64,000 nucleotides of DNA from Streptomyces umbrinus (GCF_030817415.1 NZ_JAUSZI010000002.1:3658001-3722000), one strand, 5' to 3'; shown: positions 20,168 through 35,956, counted from the first letter of the stretch. Numbers and translations are program-made. Notes: generated by a model from the letters alone, not told the origin.

Positions 20168-20213
20168 GTGTCGGATGTTGGTCGCGCAACGTGAACTCCA
20201 AGTGACGCACAAC

Positions 20214-20256
20214 AAAAAAGAGCTGGTCCCTGAACCGAAGTTCAGGGACCAGCTCT
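20214..20256 (-). terminator. Strong rRNA operon terminator
   Basis: AGAGCTGGTCCCTGAAC pairs perfectly with its complement around a tetraloop, followed in the minus direction by TTTTTT. It lies 10 nt beyond the 5S gene and is the end of the rrn operon. Confidence 0.93.
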
Positions 20257-20266
20257 ATTAATAATA

Positions 20267-20385
20267 GTTCGGCGGTGTCCTACTCTCCCACAGGGTCCCC
20301 CCTGCAGTACCATCGGCGCTGTAAGGCTTAGCTTCCGGGTTCGGAATGTAACCGGGCGTTTCCCTCACGCTATGACCACCGAAAC
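20267..20385 (-). rRNA. rrf: 5S ribosomal RNA
   Basis: About 119 nt beginning GTTTCGGTGGTCATAGCG and ending GGACACCGCCGAAC on the minus strand, with the conserved CCGAACCCGGAAGCTAAGCC core. End positions are judged from terminal stem pairing and may be off by one or two bases. It is last in the operon, 88 nt after 23S. Confidence 0.93.
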
Positions 20386-20473
20386 ACTATGAAACTGTCA
20401 ACCGGAGCCGTGGCCTTGGCTACGACGGTTGTTCGTGGTTTCAGAACCAACACAGTGGACGCGAGCAACTGAG

Positions 20474-25438
<4,965 letters not shown>

Positions 25439-25860
25439 GAATGTCTGCCGGTAATCCGGCGTAACACCACGAGAGCGGAACAACCGGGCGGAATAAGCCC
25501 GACTGTTCACAACGTCCTCGCTGTGCGCCTGCACGGAACAAATGCCCGGCAGGACTTTTTCAAAGGAACCTCCACCCACCACATGACATGGTGGACGGGG
25601 TATCAACATATCTGGCGTTGATTTTTGGCACGCTGTTGAGTTCTCAAGGAACGGACGCTTCCTTCGTACTCACCCTCTCGGGCTTTCCTCCGGGCTTCCC
25701 TTCGGTCTTGCGTTTCCGACTCTATCAGACCGTTTTCCGACCCGATTTCCTCGGTGCTTTCCAGGTTTTCGCTTTCGCGTTTCCCTTTCCGGCGACTCCG
25801 ACTTTATCAGAAGTTCTGAGTCGGAATTCCCGCCCCGGTCGGGGTGGTCCGGACACGCAG
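25439..25860 (-). promoter_or_regulatory. rRNA operon leader and promoter region
   Basis: This stretch between the RNase J terminator and 16S has no gene. In the minus direction it holds two −10-like boxes in the same context, CTGATAAAGT (25801–25810) and CTGATAGAGT (25719–25728), 82 nt apart and each followed by CGGA; upstream −35 matches are weak. Further on, CCTTGAGAACTCAACAGCG (about 25634–25652) is a conserved rrn leader/processing element. Start points are not determined from sequence alone. Confidence 0.5.
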
Positions 25861-25900
25861 TTGTGCCGGGTTCCCGTTCAGGCGGAGCCGTAAACGTACT

Positions 25901-25940
25901 GGAGCGGGGCGCCCCGATGCAAATCGAGGGACCCCGCTCC
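25901..25940 (-). terminator. Terminator-like hairpin after rnj
   Basis: GGAGCGGGG (25901–25909) pairs with CCCCGCTCC (25932–25940), 22 nt past the rnj stop. No U-tract. It would separate rnj transcription from the rrn promoters. Confidence 0.6.
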
Positions 25941-25961
25941 GGGTTCACGCGTACGAGGTGC

Positions 25962-27647
25962 TCAAACCTCGACCACGACCGGCAGGATCATCGGCCGGCG
26001 GCGGTAGTTGTCGGAGACCCATTTGCCCAGCGTGCGGCGGATGAGCTGCTGCATCTGGTGGGGTTCGACGACGCCGTCCTGGGCCGACCGCTCCAGGACC
26101 TCGTTGATCCTCGGGAGGACGTCGGCGAAGGCGGAGTCGTCGATGCCCGAGCCGCGGGCCTGGATGTGCGGACCGCCGGTGATCTTGCCCGTGCTGGAGT
26201 CCATCACCACGAAGACCGAGATGATGCCCTCGTCGCCGAGGATCTTGCGGTCCTTGAGCGCGGGCTCGCCGACATCGCCGACCGAGAGACCGTCGACGTA
26301 CACGTATCCCGCCTGGACCTTGCCGGAGATCTTGGCCTTGCCTTCGACGAGGTCGACGACGACGCCGTCCTCGGCGATGACGATCCGGTCGTGCGGGACG
26401 CCGGTGAGGGCGCCCAGCTCGGCGTTGGCGCGCAGGTGGCGCCACTCGCCGTGGACCGGCATCAGGTTGCGCGGCTTGCAGATGTTGTAGAAGTACAGGA
26501 GCTCGCCCGCGGACGCGTGGCCCGAGACGTGCACCTTGGCGTTGCCCTTGTGGACGACGTTGGCGCCCCAGCGGGTCAGGCCGTTGATGACGCGGTAGAC
26601 CGCGTTCTCGTTGCCCGGGATGAGCGACGACGCCAGGATCACCGTGTCGCCCTGGACGATGCGGATCTGGTGGTCGCGGTTCGCCATGCGGGACAGCGCG
26701 GCCATCGGCTCGCCCTGTGAGCCAGTACAGACGAGGACGATCTCGCGCTCCGGGAGGTCGTCGAGCGTCTTGACGTCGACGACCAGGCCCGGCGGGACCT
26801 TCAGATAGCCCAGGTCTCTCGCGATGCCCATGTTGCGGACCATCGAGCGGCCGACGAAGGCGACCCGGCGGCCGTACTCGTGCGCGGCGTCGAGGATCTG
26901 CTGGATGCGGTGGACGTGGCTGGCGAAGCTGGCCACGATGATCCGCTTGCTGGCGCCGGCGAAGACCTGGCGCAGCACGTTCGAGATGTCGCGCTCGGGC
27001 GGGACGAATCCCGGGACCTCGGCGTTCGTGGAGTCCGAGAGGAGGAGGTCGATGCCCTCCTCGCTCAGACGCGCGAACGCGTGTAGATCTGTCAGCCGAC
27101 CGTCCAGCGGAAGCTGGTCCATCTTGAAGTCGCCGGTGTGGACGACCATGCCCGCGGGGGTGCGGATGGCGACCGCGAGGGCGTCCGGGATGGAGTGGTT
27201 GACCGCGACGAACTCGCAGTCGAAGGGGCCGATGCGCTCTCGGTGGCCCTCCGCGACTTCGAGCGTGTACGGACGGATGCGGTGCTCCTGGAGCTTCGCC
27301 TCGATGAGGGCGAGGGTCAGCTTGGAACCGATGAGCGGGATGTCCGGCTTCTCGCGCAGGAGGAAGGGGACGCCGCCGATGTGGTCCTCGTGACCATGGG
27401 TGAGGACGATGCCCTCGATGTCGTCGAGGCGGTCCCTGACGGAACTGAAGTCCGGCAGGATCAGGTCGATTCCGGGCTGCTCCTCCTCCGGGAAGAGCAC
27501 GCCGCAGTCGACGATCAGAAGACGGCCTCCGTACTCGAAGACCGTCATGTTTCGGCCGATTTCACCGAGGCCGCCGAGCGGGGTGACCCGCAGGCCTCCC
27601 TTCGGGAGGACCGGCGGAGCGGCGAGTTCAGGATGCGGATGACTCAA
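25962..27647 (-). CDS. rnj: Ribonuclease J
   Basis: A 561-residue metallo-beta-lactamase/beta-CASP ribonuclease with endo- and 5'-to-3' exonuclease activity in mRNA decay and rRNA maturation. The zinc motif HGHEDH is in VLTHGHEDHIGGVPF, with further ligands in VVHTGDFKMDQ; beta-CASP motifs include SGHAS and PVHGEWRH. A C-terminal domain of about 100 residues ends VVVEV. The TTG at 27647 was chosen because GAGGAGAG precedes it by six or seven nt and it gives the usual 561 residues. It is last in the thyX–dapA–rnj set and is followed by the rRNA operon. Confidence 0.94.
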   Translation of the reverse strand: MSHPHPELAAPPVLPKGGLRVTPLGGLGEIGRNMTVFEYGGRLLIVDCGVLFPEEEQPGIDLILPDFSSVRDRLDDIEGIVLTHGHEDHIGGVPFLLREKPDIPLIGSKLTLALIEAKLQEHRIRPYTLEVAEGHRERIGPFDCEFVAVNHSIPDALAVAIRTPAGMVVHTGDFKMDQLPLDGRLTDLHAFARLSEEGIDLLLSDSTNAEVPGFVPPERDISNVLRQVFAGASKRIIVASFASHVHRIQQILDAAHEYGRRVAFVGRSMVRNMGIARDLGYLKVPPGLVVDVKTLDDLPEREIVLVCTGSQGEPMAALSRMANRDHQIRIVQGDTVILASSLIPGNENAVYRVINGLTRWGANVVHKGNAKVHVSGHASAGELLYFYNICKPRNLMPVHGEWRHLRANAELGALTGVPHDRIVIAEDGVVVDLVEGKAKISGKVQAGYVYVDGLSVGDVGEPALKDRKILGDEGIISVFVVMDSSTGKITGGPHIQARGSGIDDSAFADVLPRINEVLERSAQDGVVEPHQMQQLIRRTLGKWVSDNYRRRPMILPVVVEV

Positions 27648-27666
27648 AAGACTCTCCTCACCACAC

Positions 27667-27696
27667 GCGCCACGTACCTGGCAGGGCACGTGGCGC
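27667..27696 (-). promoter_or_regulatory. Hairpin just upstream of the rnj ribosome site
   Basis: GCGCCACGT and ACGTGGCGC form a perfect 9-bp stem ending 19 nt before the rnj TTG start, next to its ribosome site. It may be a dapA terminator or a control or processing element in the rnj leader. A second small hairpin (GCAGGCC/GGCCTGC, 27732–27749) lies closer to dapA. Confidence 0.45.
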
Positions 27697-27781
27697 GCGT
27701 GACGTTCGTGCAGTAGCAGTTGTCTGGTGGTGCAGGCCCTCCGGCCTGCGGGTCGTGCGTATTCAGTTGTGAAGTCTGTGG

Positions 27782-28681
27782 TTAGAGCTGTACCCCGCCG
27801 GCGGCAAGATCGATCTTGAGCTGGGCGGTCTCCTCGGGTGACAGGCCGACCATGGGCAGACGCAGCGGCCCGGCGGGCAGGCCCTGGAGGGCGAGCGCGG
27901 CCTTGGTCGTCATCACACCCTGGGTGCGGAACATGCCGGTGAAGACCGGAAGCAGCTTCTGGTGGATCTCGGTGGCCTTCTGGACGTCGCCGCTGACGTA
28001 CGCGTCGATCATGGCCCGCAGCTCGGGGGTGACGACGTGACCGACGACGGAGACGAAGCCGACCGCGCCCACGGAGAGGAGCGGGAGGTTCAGCATGTCG
28101 TCGCCGGAGTACCAGGCGAGGCCGGAGCTGGCGATGGCCCAGCTGGCACGGCCCAGGTCGCCCTTGGCGTCCTTGTTGGCGACGATACGCGGGTGCTCGG
28201 CCAGACGCACCAGCGTTTCCGTGTTGATCGGGACACCGCTGCGGCCGGGGATGTCGTAGAGCATCACCGGGAGTTCGGTCGCGTCGGCGATGACCTTGAA
28301 GTGCTGGTACAGGCCCTCTTGCGGGGGCTTGTTGTAGTACGGCGTGACGGTCAGGAGACCGTGTGCGCCGACCTTCTCGGCCGACCGGGCCAGCTCGACG
28401 CTGTGGCGCGTGTCGTTCGTGCCGACGCCCGCGACGACGTGGGCACGGTCGCCGACCGCCTCCAGTACGGCTCGTACGAGATCCGCTTTCTCCGCGTTGC
28501 TGGTGGTCGGGGACTCGCCGGTGGTGCCGTTGACGATCAGGCCGTCGTTGCCTGCGTCCACCAGGTGGGTGGCGAGCCGCTGAGCGCCGTCGAGGTCGAG
28601 TGCGCCGTCCGCCGCGAAGGGCGTGACCATTGCGGTGAGGACCCGCCCGAAGGGGGTCTGCGGAGTGGAGGTCGGAGCCAT
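27782..28681 (-). CDS. dapA: 4-hydroxy-tetrahydrodipicolinate synthase
   Basis: A 299-residue DHDPS, condensing pyruvate with aspartate semialdehyde in lysine/diaminopimelate synthesis. TIM-barrel motifs: NGTTGESPT, the active-site Tyr in MLYDIPGRSG, and the Schiff-base Lys in VANKDAKGDLG. ATG at 28681 chosen because the ORF's earlier ATG adds only three residues. It lies 134 nt before rnj and about 210 nt after thyX on the same strand. Confidence 0.95.
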   Translation of the reverse strand: MAPTSTPQTPFGRVLTAMVTPFAADGALDLDGAQRLATHLVDAGNDGLIVNGTTGESPTTSNAEKADLVRAVLEAVGDRAHVVAGVGTNDTRHSVELARSAEKVGAHGLLTVTPYYNKPPQEGLYQHFKVIADATELPVMLYDIPGRSGVPINTETLVRLAEHPRIVANKDAKGDLGRASWAIASSGLAWYSGDDMLNLPLLSVGAVGFVSVVGHVVTPELRAMIDAYVSGDVQKATEIHQKLLPVFTGMFRTQGVMTTKAALALQGLPAGPLRLPMVGLSPEETAQLKIDLAAGGVQL

Positions 28682-28754
28682 GGGTAACACGCTACTCGCT
28701 GCTCAACGTGCGGTCTGCCCTCGGGGGCGGCGACAAGTCACGACAAAGAAGGAG

Positions 28755-28792
28755 CCCGGCACTGCCTGCTCGGGGGTTCAAGCAGTGCCGGG
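28755..28792 (-). terminator. Terminator after thyX
   Basis: CCCGGCACTGC and GCAGTGCCGGG form an 11-bp perfect stem, followed in the minus direction by CTCCTTCTTTG. It lies between thyX and dapA, so dapA probably has its own promoter. Confidence 0.75.
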
Positions 28793-28892
28793 TCCGTTTG
28801 ATCAGGCTAGATGAACTTCTCGAAATGCCGCAATACGGACACTTCGCATGGTTGACCCGTACACATGTGCCCGACCGGGTGACGGAGGTGCG

Positions 28893-29633
28893 TTACGGCG
28901 CCACGCGCCCGTTGGTATTGAAGGCGGCGTACGTGAGGGGCATGAGCCGGGCCCATTCGGCCTCCATCTTCTCGCCGACCATCTCGATCTCCCGCTGCGG
29001 GAAGGACGGGACCTTCGCCAGCTCGTGCTGGGTGCGCAGGCCGAGGAAGTGCATCAGTGAGCGCGCGTTGCACGTCGCGTACATCGACGAGAAGAGGCCG
29101 ACCGGGAGGACCGCACGGGCGACCTCGCGGGCCACGCCGGCGGCGAGCATCTCCTGGTACGCCTCGTACGCCTGGCGGTACGAGTCCTCCATGACGCGGC
29201 CCGTCAGCTCCTGCTGGGCCTGGGTGCCGTCCACGAAGACGTACTTGCCGGGGCGGCCCTCCTGGACCAGCTTGCGGGACTCGCCCGGGACGTAGAAGAC
29301 CGGCTGGAGCTCCCTGTACCGGCCCGACTCCTCGTTGTACGACCAGCCGACGCGGTGGCGCATGAACTCGCGGAAGACGAAGATCGGGGCGTTGATGAAG
29401 AACGTCATCGAGTTGTGCTCGAAGGGGCTGCCGTGCCGGTCCCGCATCAGGTAGTTGATCAGGCCCTTCGAGCGCTCCGGGTCCTTCTTCAGCTCGTCGA
29501 GGGACTGCTCCCCGACCGTCGAGACGCGGGCGGCGAACAGCACGTCGGAGTCGGAGGCGGTGTGCTTGACCAGCTCGACGGTGACATCGCTGCGGAAGCT
29601 GGGCTTGAGGTCGTCGGCGGGTGTGTCGGTCAC
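28893..29633 (-). CDS. thyX: Flavin-dependent thymidylate synthase
   Basis: A 246-residue ThyX making dTMP from dUMP with FAD/NADPH and methylene-folate. The signature RHRVGWSYNEESGRY fits RHRxxSxxxxSxRY, with the family's Trp-Ser variation. Other conserved stretches are HGSPFEHNSMTFFI and the C-terminal RTQHELAKVPSFPQREI region. GTG at 29633 gives the same N-terminus (TDTPADDLKPSF) as S. coelicolor ThyX; two ATGs eight codons earlier are alternatives. Streptomyces often also carry ThyA elsewhere. Confidence 0.95.
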   Translation of the reverse strand: MTDTPADDLKPSFRSDVTVELVKHTASDSDVLFAARVSTVGEQSLDELKKDPERSKGLINYLMRDRHGSPFEHNSMTFFINAPIFVFREFMRHRVGWSYNEESGRYRELQPVFYVPGESRKLVQEGRPGKYVFVDGTQAQQELTGRVMEDSYRQAYEAYQEMLAAGVAREVARAVLPVGLFSSMYATCNARSLMHFLGLRTQHELAKVPSFPQREIEMVGEKMEAEWARLMPLTYAAFNTNGRVAP

Positions 29634-29863
29634 GGCTTGGAGGGTCCTTCCCATCACTGGCTCGGGCGGCGTCCACTCTACGGCCCGGCACTGACAACGG
29701 GGCGTTCGGTGCCGTGCTGCGACATTCTTCGCCCAACTTCTGCGAAGTCGGTGAAACCGGGCACCAATTGGGGCTCTCGCTCGTCTGTATTGGTGACAGC
29801 GATTCGTTCGAGTCGCCTGTTCCGTCAGACCCCCTTCGAGCCTCCAGAGGAGAAGCGCACTTC

Positions 29864-30103
29864 ATGTTTCGTCGGCGCGAGCCCGTTCCGTTCGCCTTCA
29901 TCGCCGAAGCCGACAGGTTCCGCAGCAATGTCACTCCCCCACCGCGTCAGCGGGCCTCCGCCGGTGAGCTCGCGGGCCGCTGGCTCATAGGCCTCACCGT
30001 GGTCGCGGGCCTCGTGGGCTCCCTGCTCATAGGGACGCCCGCCCTGTCGGCCGACAGCTCACCTGCGCATACGCAGCAGTCGGACGCGTCGCAGGGCCGT
30101 TGA
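29864..30103 (+). CDS. Small single-pass membrane protein
   Basis: A 79-residue protein with a clear ribosome site (GAGGAGA, nine nt before the ATG). Residues 1–35 are charged and cytoplasmic, residues about 40–58 form one hydrophobic helix (WLIGLTVVAGLVGSLLIG), and the Ser/Gln-rich tail would lie outside. Function unknown. It is divergent from thyX, with about 230 bp between them that probably hold both promoters. Confidence 0.7.
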   Translation: MFRRREPVPFAFIAEADRFRSNVTPPPRQRASAGELAGRWLIGLTVVAGLVGSLLIGTPALSADSSPAHTQQSDASQGR

Positions 30104-30223
30104 CCCTCCTCCAGCCCGGATGGCCTGGGAGCACCCCCATGGACCCCCGAGGGTGGTGACCGGAGATCCCGCTAGGTAGCCTCACCGGGCATAGTCCATG
30201 CGTGGATTGAGTGAGGATCAGTC

Positions 30224-30784
30224 GTGCCCCTGCCCTTTCTGACCGCCGATCGCGCTTTCGACGAGGCGGGCGAGGATCTCGCGCTGCCGTTCGACGATCG
30301 CGACCAGTGGCGACGCCCCTACCGGCCCGGACCGTGGCGCGTCGCCGCGGCGGCGCTTCTGCTGCTGCTCGCGTCGTACGTGCTGTTCGCGGCGGTCATC
30401 GTCGCGGCGGCCGGCAATCGGTCCGGTGGCGCGGTGTTCCTGGGGCTCGCGGCGCTCGTCATCGTGTGTGCCCTGCGGCTGCTGCGGATGGGCGCGTGGG
30501 TGAGCGCGTACGGGCTGCGCCGGGTCCGTTTCCTGGTCACGAGCACGGCTCCCTGGGCGAAGGTCCAGACGGTGCGGACGGTCCAGCAGCCGGTGCGCTG
30601 GCTCGGGCTGCCGCGCACCGTGCAGGGGCAGGCGCTCGTCCTCATCAGCGCCGACCGCTCCGGTGCCGAGCCGACACAGCTGCTGACCACGCACAACGCG
30701 GACTTCCTCGGGCGCCCCGACGCGTTCGACCGGGCCGCGGACGGCGTCGAGGTGTGGGCGGACGAGTACCGCGGGCACGCCTGA
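30224..30784 (+). CDS. Conserved hypothetical membrane protein
   Basis: A 186-residue protein starting at GTG with GAGGATCA upstream. Two hydrophobic segments (about residues 40–62 and 68–88) are followed by a soluble domain (residues 90–186) with PH-like beta character (GAWVSAYGLRRVRFLVTS…). No catalytic motif is evident. It lies 120 nt after the 79-residue membrane protein and ends at a strong terminator. Function not recognised. Confidence 0.75.
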   Translation: MPLPFLTADRAFDEAGEDLALPFDDRDQWRRPYRPGPWRVAAAALLLLLASYVLFAAVIVAAAGNRSGGAVFLGLAALVIVCALRLLRMGAWVSAYGLRRVRFLVTSTAPWAKVQTVRTVQQPVRWLGLPRTVQGQALVLISADRSGAEPTQLLTTHNADFLGRPDAFDRAADGVEVWADEYRGHA

Positions 30785-30820
30785 CGGTCGGCGCAGAAAG
30801 CACAGCCATCACGGTCAGCA

Positions 30821-30864
30821 CGGCGAAGGGGCCGGTCCGCGGGTGCGGACCGGCCCCTTCGCCG
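30821..30864. terminator. Bidirectional terminator
   Basis: A perfect 20-bp stem (CGGCGAAGGGGCCGGTCCGC and its complement) with a GGGT loop lies between the convergent genes ending at 30784 and 30891. It should stop transcription from both sides. Confidence 0.88.
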
Positions 30865-30890
30865 TGTCTGTGTGTGCCGGTGTCGGTGCC

Positions 30891-31343
30891 TCAGGCCCGT
30901 ACGGGTTTCCCGTCGTGCAGGGCGATCGCGTGCTGCATCGCCCTGCGGGCCCGGGGAGTGTCGCGGGCGTCGTGGTAGGCCACGGCCAGCCGGAACCAGC
31001 TTCGCCAGTCGTCGGGGGCGTCCTCGGTCTCGGCCTTGCGCCTGGCGAAGACCTCGTCGGCCGAGTCGCGGTCGATCCGGCCGGCCGGGGTGCGCTTCAA
31101 CTCGTCGACGGGCAGGCCGCCTTCGGCGTCGAGCTCGGCGGCGAGCCGGTTGGCCCTGCTGACGAACTGGGTGTTCTTCCAGAGGAACCAGATGCCGATC
31201 ACCGGCAGGATCAGGACGGCGACGCCGAAGGTGACGGTGAGCAGGGTGCCGCTCTGTATGAGCATCACCCCGCGGCTGCCGACCAGGACGAAGTAGACGA
31301 CCAGGACGGCGGCCGTGACGGCGTATGTGATCTTCGCGCCCAT
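30891..31343 (-). CDS. Membrane protein with TPR-like tail
   Basis: A 150-residue protein with two membrane helices (residues about 5–24 and 33–55: LTVTFGVAVLILPVIGIWFL) and a soluble helical C-terminus (WRSWFRLAVAYHDARDTPRARRAMQHAIAL) that reads like one and a half tetratricopeptide repeats. Function unknown. It starts five nt past the dapB stop, so it is very likely the last gene of the rpsO–pnp–protease–dapB transcript. Confidence 0.78.
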   Translation of the reverse strand: MGAKITYAVTAAVLVVYFVLVGSRGVMLIQSGTLLTVTFGVAVLILPVIGIWFLWKNTQFVSRANRLAAELDAEGGLPVDELKRTPAGRIDRDSADEVFARRKAETEDAPDDWRSWFRLAVAYHDARDTPRARRAMQHAIALHDGKPVRA

Positions 31344-31348
31344 GGCGG

Positions 31349-32113
<765 letters not shown>

Positions 32114-32129
32114 TTACCGGATTCGAGGG

Positions 32130-33509
32130 TTACGCGACCGCTTCGTGCAGACGGGAAGCCTGTTTGTCCTTCAGTGGGCCGATGACCGACAGCGAGGGCC
32201 GCTGTCCCAGGATCTCGCGGGCCACCTCCCGTACGTCGTCCGGGGTGACCGACGCGATCCGGGTCAGCATGTCGTCGACGGACATCTGCTCGCCCCAGCA
32301 CAGCTCGCTCTTGCCGATACGGTTCATCAGCGCGCCCGTGTCCTCCAGGCCGAGGACCGTGGAGCCGCGGAGCTGGCCGATGGCGCGGCCGATCTCGTCG
32401 TCCGACAGACCGTGCTCGGCGACCTGGTCGAGTTCGTCGCGGCAGATCTTGAGCACGTCGTGGACCTGGCTCGGGCGGCAGCCCGCGTACACACCGAAGA
32501 GACCGCAGTCGGCGAAGCCCGAGGTGTACGAGTACACGCTGTAGGCCAGGCCGCGCTTCTCGCGGACCTCCTGGAAGAGGCGGGAGGACATGCCGCCGCC
32601 CAGCGCGGTGTTCAGGACGCCCAGGGCCCAGCGGCGCTCGTCCGTACGGGCCAGGCCCGGCATACCGAGGACGATGTGGGCCTGCTCGGTCTTGCGGCCG
32701 AGGAGCTCGACGCGGCCCGCCGTACGGATGGAGCGGGAGCCGTCGCGCGGGGCGATCGGGGTCGCGTCGGGCTGCTTGAGAGCGCCCGACTTCTCGAAGG
32801 CGGCGCGGACCTGGCGTACGACCTTGTTGTGGTCGACGTTTCCGGCGGCGGCGACCACGAGGTGGGTCGGGTCGTAGTGCTTCTTGTAGAAGCGGCGGAT
32901 GCGGTCCGCGGTGAGGGCGTTGACGGTGTCGACCGTGCCGAGGACCGGGCGGCCGAGGGGGGTGTCACCGAGCATGGTGTGCGCGAACAGGTCGTGCACG
33001 CAGTCGCCCGGGTCGTCCTCCGTCATGGCGATCTCTTCGAGGATCGCGCCCCGCTCGACGTTCACGTCCTCTTCGAGGATCAGCGAGCCCGTGAGCATGT
33101 CGCAGACGACGTCGATGGCGAGCGGGAGGTCGGTGTCGAGCACCCGTGCGTAGTAGCACGTGTACTCCTTCGCCGTGAACGCGTTCATCTCGCCGCCGAC
33201 CGCGTCGATGGCGGAGGAGATGTCCAGGGCGCTTCGCTTCTGCGTGCCCTTGAAGAGGAGGTGTTCCAGGTAGTGCGTGGCGCCGTTCAGAGCCGGCGTC
33301 TCGTCGCGCGAGCCGACGTGCGCCCAGATGCCGAAGGTGGCGGAGCGCACGGAGGGCAGGGTCTCGGTGACGACGCGCAGGCCACCCGGGAGGGTGGTCT
33401 TGCGGACCGTACCGATGCCGTTCTCGCCCTTGATCAGGGTTTGGGTACGGGCGACGGCCCGCGCCTCCGAGGAGGTGCGGGCCGTCGCCGTGGAGCTACT
33501 CGACGTCAC
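32130..33509 (-). CDS. M16-family zinc metallopeptidase
   Basis: A 459-residue insulinase/MPP-type protease. The inverted zinc motif HxxEH is seen as [11 protein letters not shown] near residue 80, and the third ligand region ERGAILEEI follows about 75 residues later. The C-terminal inactive M16_C half contains the expected [20 protein letters not shown] stretch. Substrate is unknown; related proteins beside pnp are widespread in actinobacteria and Gram-positives. Its GTG overlaps the pnp stop in GTGA, implying coupled translation. Confidence 0.9.
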   Translation of the reverse strand: MTSSSSTATARTSSEARAVARTQTLIKGENGIGTVRKTTLPGGLRVVTETLPSVRSATFGIWAHVGSRDETPALNGATHYLEHLLFKGTQKRSALDISSAIDAVGGEMNAFTAKEYTCYYARVLDTDLPLAIDVVCDMLTGSLILEEDVNVERGAILEEIAMTEDDPGDCVHDLFAHTMLGDTPLGRPVLGTVDTVNALTADRIRRFYKKHYDPTHLVVAAAGNVDHNKVVRQVRAAFEKSGALKQPDATPIAPRDGSRSIRTAGRVELLGRKTEQAHIVLGMPGLARTDERRWALGVLNTALGGGMSSRLFQEVREKRGLAYSVYSYTSGFADCGLFGVYAGCRPSQVHDVLKICRDELDQVAEHGLSDDEIGRAIGQLRGSTVLGLEDTGALMNRIGKSELCWGEQMSVDDMLTRIASVTPDDVREVAREILGQRPSLSVIGPLKDKQASRLHEAVA

Positions 33510-35722
33510 TTGTCGGTGTCGTCCTTCTTCTCATCGTCGCCTTCGCCCTCGATCACGGGGATCAGGGAGAGCTTGCCGCGGGAGTCGATCTCGGCGATCT
33601 CGACCTGGACCTTGGAGCCCACGCCGACGACGTCCTCGACGTTCTCCACGCGCTTGCCGCCGGCGAGCTTGCGGATCTGCGAGATGTGCAGCAGACCGTC
33701 CTTGCCCGGGAGCAGCGACACGAACGCACCGAAGGTCGTCGTCTTCACGACGGTGCCCAGGTAGCGCTCGCCGACCTCCGGCATGGTCGGGTTGGCGATG
33801 CCGTTGATCGTGGCGCGGGCGGCCTCGGCCTGCGAGCCCTGGGCGGCACCGATGTAGATGGTGCCGTCGTCCTCGATCGTGATGTCGGCGCCGGTGTCCT
33901 CCTGGATCTGGTTGATCATCTTGCCCTTCGGGCCGATGACCTCACCGATCTTGTCCACGGGGATCTTGACCGTGATGATCCGCGGGGCGTTCGGGGACAT
34001 CTCGTCCGGCGTGTCGATCGCTTCCATCATCACGTCGAGGATGTGGAGGCGGGCGTCACGGGCCTGCTTGAGGGCCGCGGCCAGGACGGAGGCCGGGATG
34101 CCGTCCAGCTTGGTGTCGAGCTGGAGAGCGGTCACGAACTCCTTGGTGCCGGCGACCTTGAAGTCCATGTCGCCGAAGGCGTCCTCCGCACCGAGGATGT
34201 CGGTGAGGGCGACGTAGTGCGTCTCGCCGTTGATCTCCTGGGAGATCAGACCCATGGCGATACCGGCGACGGGGGCCTTCAGCGGCACACCGGCGTTCAG
34301 CAGCGACATGGTGGAGGCGCAGACCGAGCCCATGGACGTCGAGCCGTTGGAGCCGAGGGCCTCGGACACCTGACGGATCGCGTACGGGAAGTCCTCGCGC
34401 GAGGGCAGGACCGGGACGATCGCGCGCTCGGCGAGCGCGCCGTGGCCGATCTCGCGGCGCTTCGGGGAGCCGACGCGGCCGGTCTCGCCCACGGAGTAGG
34501 GCGGGAAGTTGTAGTTGTGCATGTAGCGCTTGCGGGTCACCGGGGAAAGGGTGTCCAGCTGCTGCTCCATCCGGAGCATGTTGAGGGTGGTGACGCCCAG
34601 GATCTGGGTCTCGCCACGCTCGAACAGCGCCGAGCCGTGCACGCGCGGGATGGCCTCGACCTCGGCGGCGAGCGTACGGATGTCCGTGACGCCGCGGCCG
34701 TCGATGCGGACCTTGTCCTTGATGACGCGCTCACGGACCAGGGACTTGGTCAGCGAGCGGTACGCGGCGGAGATCTCCTTCTCGCGGCCCTCGAACTGCG
34801 GGAGCAGCTTCTCGGCGGCGATCTCCTTGATGCGGTCCAGCTCGGCCTCGCGGTCCTGCTTGCCGGCGATGGTGAGCGCCTGGGAGAGCTCGCTCTTGAC
34901 CGCGGCGGTCAGGGCCTCCAGGACGTCGTCCTGGTAGTCGAGGAAGACCGGGAACTCGCCGGTGGGCTTGGCGGCCTTGGCGGCGAGGTCGGCCTGGGCC
35001 TTGCAGAGCACCTTGATGAAGGGCTTCGCGGCGTCCAGACCGGAGGCGACGATCTCCTCGGTCGGCGCCTCGGCGCCGCCCGCGACCAGCGCGATGGTCT
35101 TCTCGGTGGCCTCGGCCTCGACCATCATGATCGCGACGTCGCCGTCCTCCAGGACGCGACCGGCGACGACCATGTCGAAGACGGCGTCCTCGAGCTCGGT
35201 GTGCGTCGGGAACGCGACCCACTGGCCGTTGATCAGCGCGACGCGGACGCCGCCGATCGGGCCGGAGAAGGGCAGACCGGCCAGCTGCGTGGACGCGGAG
35301 GCGGCGTTGATCGCCACGACGTCGTACAGGTGGTCGGGGTTGAGCGCCATGATCGTGGCGACGACCTGGATCTCGTTGCGCAGGCCCTTCTTGAAGGAGG
35401 GGCGCAGCGGGCGGTCGATCAGGCGACAGGTGAGGATGGCGTCCTCGGAGGGACGGCCCTCACGGCGGAAGAAGCTGCCGGGGATCTTGCCGGCGGCGTA
35501 CATCCGCTCCTCGACGTCCACCGTGAGGGGGAAGAAGTCGAGGTTTTCCTTGGGCTTCTTGGATGCGGTGGTGGCCGACAGCACCATGGTGTCGTCGTCC
35601 AGATACGCCACGGCGGAGCCGGCGGCCTGCTTGGCCAGGCGGCCCGTCTCGAAGCGGATGGTGCGGGTGCCGAAGGATCCGTTGTCGATAACGGCCTCGG
35701 CGTAGTGGGTCTCGTTCTCCAC
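33506..35722 (-). CDS. pnp: Polyribonucleotide nucleotidyltransferase (PNPase)
   Basis: A 738-residue PNPase (guanosine pentaphosphate synthetase I of Streptomyces), a phosphorolytic 3'-to-5' exonuclease that also adds 3' tails. Domains: two RNase PH cores separated by a helical domain, then KH ([19 protein letters not shown]) and S1 ([20 protein letters not shown]). The active-core motif [19 protein letters not shown] is intact. GTG at 35722 begins [15 protein letters not shown] as in S. coelicolor, with CGGAG nine nt upstream; the longer upstream frame is spurious. The 280-bp gap to rpsO holds the rpsO terminator and probably a pnp promoter. Confidence 0.96.
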   Translation of the reverse strand: MENETHYAEAVIDNGSFGTRTIRFETGRLAKQAAGSAVAYLDDDTMVLSATTASKKPKENLDFFPLTVDVEERMYAAGKIPGSFFRREGRPSEDAILTCRLIDRPLRPSFKKGLRNEIQVVATIMALNPDHLYDVVAINAASASTQLAGLPFSGPIGGVRVALINGQWVAFPTHTELEDAVFDMVVAGRVLEDGDVAIMMVEAEATEKTIALVAGGAEAPTEEIVASGLDAAKPFIKVLCKAQADLAAKAAKPTGEFPVFLDYQDDVLEALTAAVKSELSQALTIAGKQDREAELDRIKEIAAEKLLPQFEGREKEISAAYRSLTKSLVRERVIKDKVRIDGRGVTDIRTLAAEVEAIPRVHGSALFERGETQILGVTTLNMLRMEQQLDTLSPVTRKRYMHNYNFPPYSVGETGRVGSPKRREIGHGALAERAIVPVLPSREDFPYAIRQVSEALGSNGSTSMGSVCASTMSLLNAGVPLKAPVAGIAMGLISQEINGETHYVALTDILGAEDAFGDMDFKVAGTKEFVTALQLDTKLDGIPASVLAAALKQARDARLHILDVMMEAIDTPDEMSPNAPRIITVKIPVDKIGEVIGPKGKMINQIQEDTGADITIEDDGTIYIGAAQGSQAEAARATINGIANPTMPEVGERYLGTVVKTTTFGAFVSLLPGKDGLLHISQIRKLAGGKRVENVEDVVGVGSKVQVEIAEIDSRGKLSLIPVIEGEGDDEKKDDTDK

Positions 35723-35956
35723 TAGCGTTTTCTCCGATACTTTTCGTCTTTTGTCCCGATCCGCCCGTGTGGCGGGGGGACGTGAGCGGAGAAGCACGCC
35801 TTCTGGTGCGGGCCGGTCTTCGATCGAAGCACCCGGGGTTCGCATCGCCCGGGAGCCACTACCGAGGACCGGCGGCGGCGAGGTGCACTTCTCCTCGTGA
35901 AACTGCGTCCGTGCTACCACACTACAAAGGTGCAGTGACACTCCGCACGTACAGCA

